Source: an uncultured Bacilli bacterium (lineage in GTDB: Bacteria; Bacillota_I; Bacilli_A; RF39; UBA660). From it: 27,407 bases of DNA. This document shows positions 24,285 through 27,407 of this stretch, one piece after another (positions within the stretch are counted from its first letter, which is position 1; each line of letters begins with the position of its first letter). The DNA lies in assembly GCA_949440065.1 (NCBI GenBank), contig CASRZP010000005.1, forward strand, positions 1 to 27,407, given 5' to 3'. The notes below the pieces were generated by a model. It worked only from the letters and a program-made list of their open reading frames with translations, made no database searches and had not been told where the DNA came from. Both the position numbers and the translations under genes were made by a program.

Positions 24285-24508
24285 CATATTGAAAGAATCA
24301 TCTTTCAATTCGTGCATTCACAAAACGACAAATATCAACATGAATGTACAGTACAATAAAATTGAACAATTAGGGGGCGAAAATTTTCTTCTTTCGCTAC
24401 GCTTATAATTTTTATAAGTTTGAGTAGGTCTTTGACTGAAAGAATACATGTAGGACTGGGAGACTACGTAATTGTTTATAGCCTGCGATAATTCGCGGGC
24501 TTTAATTT
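24285..24508 (+). ncRNA. Candidate free-standing structured RNA, about 220 nt
   Basis: Between an extended -10 promoter and a terminator there is no convincing ORF on either strand but a series of stems. (a) ATTGAAAG 24288-24295 pairs with CTTTCAAT 24302-24309. (b) GTGCATTCA 24312-24320 pairs with TGAATGTAC 24341-24349 (one G-U). (c) GCGAAA 24377-24382 pairs with TTTCGC 24392-24397. (d) CTTATAA 24402-24408 pairs with TTATAAG 24412-24418. (e) GTAG 24450-24453 pairs with CTAC 24464-24467, extended by two more pairs. (f) The terminator stem. TGAAAGAAT occurs twice (24290 and 24437). No tmRNA, SRP, RNase P or tRNA signature was recognised. Size, promoter-terminator layout and host type make raiA-type RNA a possibility to test; a relic of a TnpB-associated RNA is another. 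Confidence 0.55.
24480..24508 (+). terminator. Rho-independent terminator of the candidate RNA
   Basis: AGCCTGCG (24480-24487) pairs with CGCGGGCT (24494-24501) over 8 bp with one G-U, loop ATAATT, followed by TTAATTT. It is the most GC-rich stem of the window. It lies 16 nt before the next start codon, so that gene depends on read-through or on a promoter not seen here. Confidence 0.75.
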
Positions 24509-24523
24509 GATAGAAAGGTAAAT

Positions 24524-24913
24524 GTGGCATGGCAAAAAAAAGATGTAAAAACTGTTGGAAAAATAACTGAAAAGATAGCTTTCTATCACAATATGTCTGA
24601 ATTAGTTGATCGGCCAATTGTACAGTCACTAGATTTTTATGTACACATAGCAAAGCATGTAAAAGAATTTCAAACAAGTGAAAATTATATGAATGCCTTA
24701 AATAATATTGCTAATGCACTAAATAATCCAGAATTTACCTACTTTGATAAGAAAAAAGGTTCGTTATTGTATTATGCTAAAATAAATGAAATTACTTGTT
24801 ATGTAGTAAAATTAAATATAAAAAATGATTATTGTTATTCAGCTTCATTGTTTCCTGTAAGTTTAAAAAAATTAGAAAGAAAAAAAGAAGAAAGTTATAT
24901 AAGAAAAGAGTAA
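24524..24913 (+). CDS. Small probable nuclease of the PBECR (barnase/EndoU/ColicinE5-D/RelE-like) group
   Basis: The 129-residue protein starts at GTG 24524, 5 nt after AAAGG. The core reads DRPIVQSLDFYVHIAKHVKEF, then ALNNIANALNNPEFTYFD, GSLLYYAKI, CYVVKLNIKN and SASLFPVSLKKLERKK. This order (His-bearing helix, a helix before NPEF, then three strands) resembles stand-alone PBECR-type nucleases of phages and Firmicutes. It is a recognition by eye and the active site is not assigned. A better-looking ATG at 24529 is out of frame; with seven instead of eight A after GCA it would read MAKKDVKTVGK and join the body. The gene follows the RNA terminator closely, an order seen also in type III toxin-antitoxin loci, though no tandem RNA repeats are present. 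Confidence 0.5.
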   Translation: MAWQKKDVKTVGKITEKIAFYHNMSELVDRPIVQSLDFYVHIAKHVKEFQTSENYMNALNNIANALNNPEFTYFDKKKGSLLYYAKINEITCYVVKLNIKNDYCYSASLFPVSLKKLERKKEESYIRKE

Positions 24914-24957
24914 GAGGAGTTCTATTTTTTTTATGATTTTGCATATAATAACTATAT

Positions 24958-24989
24958 AAATAATGTTGTTTTGTATAAAAATAATGTTG
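24958..24989 (+). repeat. Direct repeats, candidate operator of the toxin-antitoxin operon
   Basis: AAATAATGTTG occurs at 24958-24968 and 24979-24989, exactly 21 bp apart (two helical turns). A partial copy (AAAATGTTAT) overlaps the spacer and -10 at 25011-25020. The spacing and the place just upstream of relB suit binding by an autoregulating RelB dimer (inference). Confidence 0.45.
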
Positions 24990-24994
24990 ATTTA

Positions 24995-25023
24995 TTGATT
25001 TTTGTGTAAAAAAATGTTATTCT
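24995..25023 (+). promoter_or_regulatory. Promoter of the relB-yafQ operon
   Basis: TTGATT at 24995-25000, a 17-bp spacer, TATTCT at 25018-25023 and an extended TG at 25015-25016. The predicted transcript starts near 25030, after the ATG at 25025, which supports the antitoxin start at 25052. Confidence 0.55.
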
Positions 25024-25051
25024 AATGAATAGAAAGAGAGATGAATATATT

Positions 25052-25345
25052 ATGGCTAGTTTAACAAGTGCTATTAATGTACAAGTAGATACAAGAGATA
25101 AGGAAGAAGCTACAAATCTTTTAAAAGATTTAGGGTTAAATATGAGTACATACTTCAATATGGCTTTAAAACAACTAATAAAAAAAGGTGGTATACCTTT
25201 TGAAATCAATAATCCCAAACCAAGTGATGAATTATTAGACGCATTAGAAGAAGGAGAAGAGATAATCAAACAAATAAAAGAGGGAAAAAGAAAAGGTTAT
25301 CATGATGTGAATAAGCTTTTTGAGGACTTAGATAATGAAATTTGA
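25052..25345 (+). CDS. relB: RelB/DinJ-family antitoxin
   Basis: The product is 97 residues from ATG 25052. This start is preferred to ATG 25025 because the family begins with a short lead into INVQVDT and because 25025 lies before the predicted transcript start. The N-terminal half (INVQVDTRDKEEATNLLKDL then GLNMSTYFNMALKQLIKKGG and IPFEI) is the ribbon-helix-helix domain of RelB/DinJ. The acidic C-terminal half (ELLDALEEGEEIIKQIKEG) should wrap and neutralise the toxin. It probably represses its own operon. Its TGA stop overlaps the toxin start by 11 nt, giving coupled translation. Confidence 0.85.
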   Translation: MASLTSAINVQVDTRDKEEATNLLKDLGLNMSTYFNMALKQLIKKGGIPFEINNPKPSDELLDALEEGEEIIKQIKEGKRKGYHDVNKLFEDLDNEI

Positions 25346-25640
25346 TGTTTCTAATACCAAATATGAAGTAGATGTAACAACTACTTTTAAGAAAAATTAT
25401 AGGAAAATAAAAAAACAAAATAAAAATGTAGAAAAATTAAAAGAAATCGTAGTTAAACTTGCAAATAAAGAACAATTGGATCCAAAATATAAGGACCATC
25501 AGTTGATAGATGATAAAACTTATAAAAATTGCCGAGAGTGTCATATTACCCCTGATTGGTTGCTAATTTATAAGTATGAAGATGAAAACTTAGTATTAGT
25601 ACTTTTTGCAATGGGAAGTCATTCTGAAGTGTTAAAATAG
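25335..25640 (+). CDS. yafQ: YafQ-family mRNA interferase toxin
   Basis: The 101-residue protein of the RelE superfamily has a Lys-rich first helix pair (FKKNYRKIKKQNKNVEKL). The YafQ-type catalytic set follows: the His in KDHQL, the His and Asp in ECHITPDWLLIY, and the His in MGSHSEVL. These correspond to the residues used by E. coli YafQ to cut mRNA on the ribosome. The length equals a full family member, and all key residues are present, so it looks active. It overlaps its antitoxin gene, a normal arrangement. The pair marks the start of the accessory zone downstream of the T4SS. Confidence 0.87.
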   Translation: MKFDVSNTKYEVDVTTTFKKNYRKIKKQNKNVEKLKEIVVKLANKEQLDPKYKDHQLIDDKTYKNCRECHITPDWLLIYKYEDENLVLVLFAMGSHSEVLK

Positions 25641-25698
25641 ATGGCGATTATCGTTCACGAAATGAGTTATATTATCATATAATATGATGAGGTGGATA

Positions 25699-26001
25699 AT
25701 GAAATCTATTTCCATAGTGGAGCTACTTCCACAAATTGGTAAGAACATTCATCTTATCGATATTAGAGACAACTACCAATTTCAACTAGGAAATATCCCT
25801 GGTTCCATCAATGTTCCCATGAACTTTTTATTAATGATGCCAGATAAATACTTAGATAAAAATAATACCTATTATGTATACTGCGAATTTGGTAGTAGAA
25901 GCAAAAAATGCACGCTTGAATTAGAAAAACTTGGTTATCAAGTCATCAACGTTCAAGGTGGCTATCAAGAGTACATCTTAAGACGAAATCAAAATCAATA
26001 A
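25699..26001 (+). CDS. Single-domain rhodanese-like protein
   Basis: The 100-residue product starts at ATG 25699, behind GAGGTGG; an in-frame ATG at 25684 lacks a site and overlaps a possible TATAAT (25678-25683). The fold is one rhodanese module: HLIDIRDNYQFQLGNIPGS (CDC25-like strand and loop), then VYCEFGSRSKK with the catalytic Cys at the head of the CEFGSRS loop, and VINVQGGYQEYI. It probably carries persulphide sulphur in the cytoplasm. It is unlinked in function to its neighbours and is followed by a two-way terminator. Confidence 0.85.
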   Translation: MKSISIVELLPQIGKNIHLIDIRDNYQFQLGNIPGSINVPMNFLLMMPDKYLDKNNTYYVYCEFGSRSKKCTLELEKLGYQVINVQGGYQEYILRRNQNQ

Positions 26002-26004
26002 ACG

Positions 26005-26041
26005 AAAAAAATGCTAAGGATTGATGTTCTTAGTATTTTTG
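26005..26041. terminator. Bidirectional terminator between convergent genes
   Basis: ATGCTAAG (26011-26018) pairs with CTTAGTAT (26029-26036), with one G-U. It is flanked by A6 on the left and T5 on the right, so it can end the rhodanese transcript on + and the surface-protein transcript on -. Confidence 0.7.
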
Positions 26042-26052
26042 ATATAGACATA

Positions 26053-27240
26053 TTATTTTTTCATCGTTTTATTAATCATCACAACTGCTCGGGCGCCAGA
26101 GTTTGGATTAGAAGTTGTTAAATAAGTAGAAAAACCTCTAAAGCGTACACTTCCTGCTAAAGTGGTAGTAGAAGAGTCTGCTGATAAGGTCCAATAACCA
26201 TAATCGGTACCATAATCTACAGTTCCCCCATAGGAAGTTGAAGTATTAAGATAATTATGCATCCACACTGGACATGAGTTGTCAGATGCACTACATCCTA
26301 ATTTAATGACTTCTTGCATAGTAATCATTCTTGCCTTGGCTGTTCTTTGAGCTAAAGTATATCGATTCATTGTACAACTAGTAAGACTACATCCCGTGAA
26401 ACGATTATCTTTTAATATGGTAGTACCAAGAGTATACGTTTGATCAAGTACGTTAGTCCATTCCTTAGTAGCTTCTTCTAATATAGGTAATACGGTTATT
26501 GGACCTTTCGTATTATCATTACTAGTAGAGTACCATGAAGTTTTGCTAATGGTATTTTCTCGCTGCTGCATCGTTAAAGTATTGCCATTATCTGCTAAAA
26601 CATGGAAATATAATTCTTTCGTGTCATTTACTTTGTACTTAATAATTGTGGCAACAGGATAGGTATCAGGTGCTGTTTCTAATTCGATACAAGTTGCTTC
26701 TTCTTCCGTTATACAACTAGAGGCATTATAGGTATAAATGTGAGAAATATTTTTATTTCTAGTATCGTATTTTTTAATAATTTTGGCTCCTATAGGTAAA
26801 CTTAATGGTTGATTAGATAATCCTCCTAGAGTAGTTAAGGAAATGGTAATACTAGAAGAATAATTGGATACTTTTAAAGAATAAGTGTTACTTTTATTAC
26901 TTTCCAAAATAATTCCTTGTTCATTAGGAGGAGTATTTATTCCCGTAGCTTCTAAATAGCCAAAACTGACTTCATCAGGTAGGGTAGTAGTATAATATAA
27001 TAAAAATTTTCCTGATGCTGAGTTTTCATTGGTTAAAGTAACAGTAAATGTTTTTTCTACACCACTTGCTACTGTGATTTTGTTGGTAATAGTTTGATCG
27101 ACTTTTAATGTAGGAATCATTTCTCCTACTTTTATCGTAATAACAGAACGATTAATGGTAGTAATGGAAAATAGAGCAAATGAAGAATAAAGCATAGTAA
27201 TTCCACTAAGTAAAACGATCGTAAAAAGAATTAATATCAT
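26053..27240 (-). CDS. Secreted/anchored surface protein with DUF6273-like C-terminal domain; start uncertain
   Basis: The product is about 395 residues. A hydrophobic N-terminal helix (ILILFTIVLLSGITMLYSSF) acts as signal or anchor. A Thr/Ser-rich beta domain follows (about 35-150, KVGEMIPTLKVDQTITNKI, with strand pattern like an Ig or pilus-shaft fold). A Cys-paired C-terminal module (about 190-395, YFHVLADNGNTLTM; CSLTSCTM; WTLSADSSTTT) closes with GARAVVMI, the counterpart of the RPVI ending in the stalk proteins. The best ribosome-binding site (GTGAGGA) serves ATG 27257, which is out of frame and stops after five codons (MNRKK) at TGA, overlapping the body's ATG as TGATG. One more A in the A6 run (27244-27249) would fuse the two. 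Annotated here from ATG 27240. Confidence 0.72.
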   Translation of the reverse strand: MILILFTIVLLSGITMLYSSFALFSITTINRSVITIKVGEMIPTLKVDQTITNKITVASGVEKTFTVTLTNENSASGKFLLYYTTTLPDEVSFGYLEATGINTPPNEQGIILESNKSNTYSLKVSNYSSSITISLTTLGGLSNQPLSLPIGAKIIKKYDTRNKNISHIYTYNASSCITEEEATCIELETAPDTYPVATIIKYKVNDTKELYFHVLADNGNTLTMQQRENTISKTSWYSTSNDNTKGPITVLPILEEATKEWTNVLDQTYTLGTTILKDNRFTGCSLTSCTMNRYTLAQRTAKARMITMQEVIKLGCSASDNSCPVWMHNYLNTSTSYGGTVDYGTDYGYWTLSADSSTTTLAGSVRFRGFSTYLTTSNPNSGARAVVMINKTMKK

Positions 27241-27294
27241 CACTTTTTTCTATTCATGCTATTTCCTCACTCTATCTGTATATTAAATATCTTT

Positions 27295-27323
27295 ATTATA
27301 CTAAATTTTTCATAAAAAGTCAT
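27295..27323 (-). promoter_or_regulatory. Promoter of the minus-strand surface protein
   Basis: On the minus strand: ATGACT (27323-27318), a 17-bp spacer and a perfect TATAAT (27300-27295), about 38 nt before the GTGAGGA-served ATG. The last 84 bases of the window beyond it show no gene. Confidence 0.65.
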
Positions 27324-27407
27324 TAATCAGATGACAAAGTAAATTTTATAACATGTAGCGTTACAATTGATGTGACACCTTTTATATACAAAAAAAGCAA
27401 TAAGTCG

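Noticed and set aside
24285..24523. IS200/IS605 end with TnpB-associated RNA as a firm call
   Set aside because: No TnpA or TnpB remnant is present and no clear target or end sequence; kept only as a possibility for the unassigned RNA.
24318..24677. 119-aa minus-strand frame across the candidate RNA
   Set aside because: It would cross the terminator hairpin and the nuclease-like gene. The composition looks random and there is no promoter or ribosome-binding site on that strand.
1..27407. Mycoplasma-type code with TGA read as Trp
   Set aside because: TGA ends several genes at tight overlaps (6634-6636, 17724-17726, 25343-25345), and Trp residues in the conserved proteins are coded by TGG.
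1..27407. CRISPR arrays, tRNA or rRNA genes, integrase or attachment-site repeats
   Set aside because: No regularly spaced repeats, no cloverleaf with the T-loop consensus, no rRNA-like stretch and no recombinase motif were seen on either strand.
27324..27407. Inverted or operator-like motif near the right edge (TAGCGTTACAATTG…TGTGACACC)
   Set aside because: The two halves do not pair well and no matching copy was found elsewhere in the window; too little sequence remains to judge.

Overview
Low-GC DNA, by eye about 30 % G+C. It has strong Shine-Dalgarno sites, many extended -10 (TGn TATAAT) promoters, a LTGC lipobox lipoprotein, and no sign of an outer membrane or secretin. This points to a Gram-positive (monoderm) Firmicute, most likely one of the uncultured gut Bacilli near the Mollicutes/Erysipelotrichia (RF39-like); the placement is inference. 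TGA is used as a stop in several genes (for example at 6634, 17724 and 25343), so the code is the standard bacterial one and not the Mycoplasma code.

Positions 1-24267 form one co-directional block (all + strand) in four parts. (1) 1-6176 holds surface and pilus-associated proteins: the 3' end of a Cys-rich secreted protein, a five-pass membrane protein, a pilin-like stalk with an Ig-like domain and two C-terminal modules, and a full-length paralogue of the Cys-rich protein. (2) 6190-12131 is a Tad/Flp-type pilus cluster: small anchored protein, CpaB-like SAF protein, CpaF/TadA ATPase, TadB and TadC, Flp-like pilin, TadE-like minor pilin, and a TadZ/CpaE-like protein with a degenerate P-loop. 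(3) 12201-15088 holds two proteins with a VirB2-like membrane hairpin, one small and one fused to a large secreted domain, on either side of a second pilin-like stalk protein. (4) 15093-24267 is a type IV secretion core: VirB6-like, PrgI/VirB3-like, VirB4 split over two overlapping genes, a membrane-bound M23 peptidase (VirB1-like role), a lipoprotein, and a VirD4/TraG coupling ATPase.

The arrangement suggests that a Tad pilus and a T4SS are built together, with CpaF possibly serving as the VirB11-type ATPase that Gram-positive T4SSs normally lack. No relaxase, integrase, replication gene or prepilin peptidase is present, so this is either part of a longer element or a dedicated chromosomal secretion/adhesion machine.

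Positions 24268-27407 look like accessory cargo. In order they are a probable free-standing structured RNA of about 220 nt with its own promoter and terminator, a small probable PBECR-type nuclease, a RelB/YafQ toxin-antitoxin operon, a single-domain rhodanese, a two-way terminator, and a divergent (minus-strand) secreted surface protein. In several genes of the right half the best ribosome-binding site points to a start in a different frame from the body, with an A-run in between. These are either assembly indels or possible phase-variable tracts.

All calls come from reading the sequence and its translations; no database search was run.
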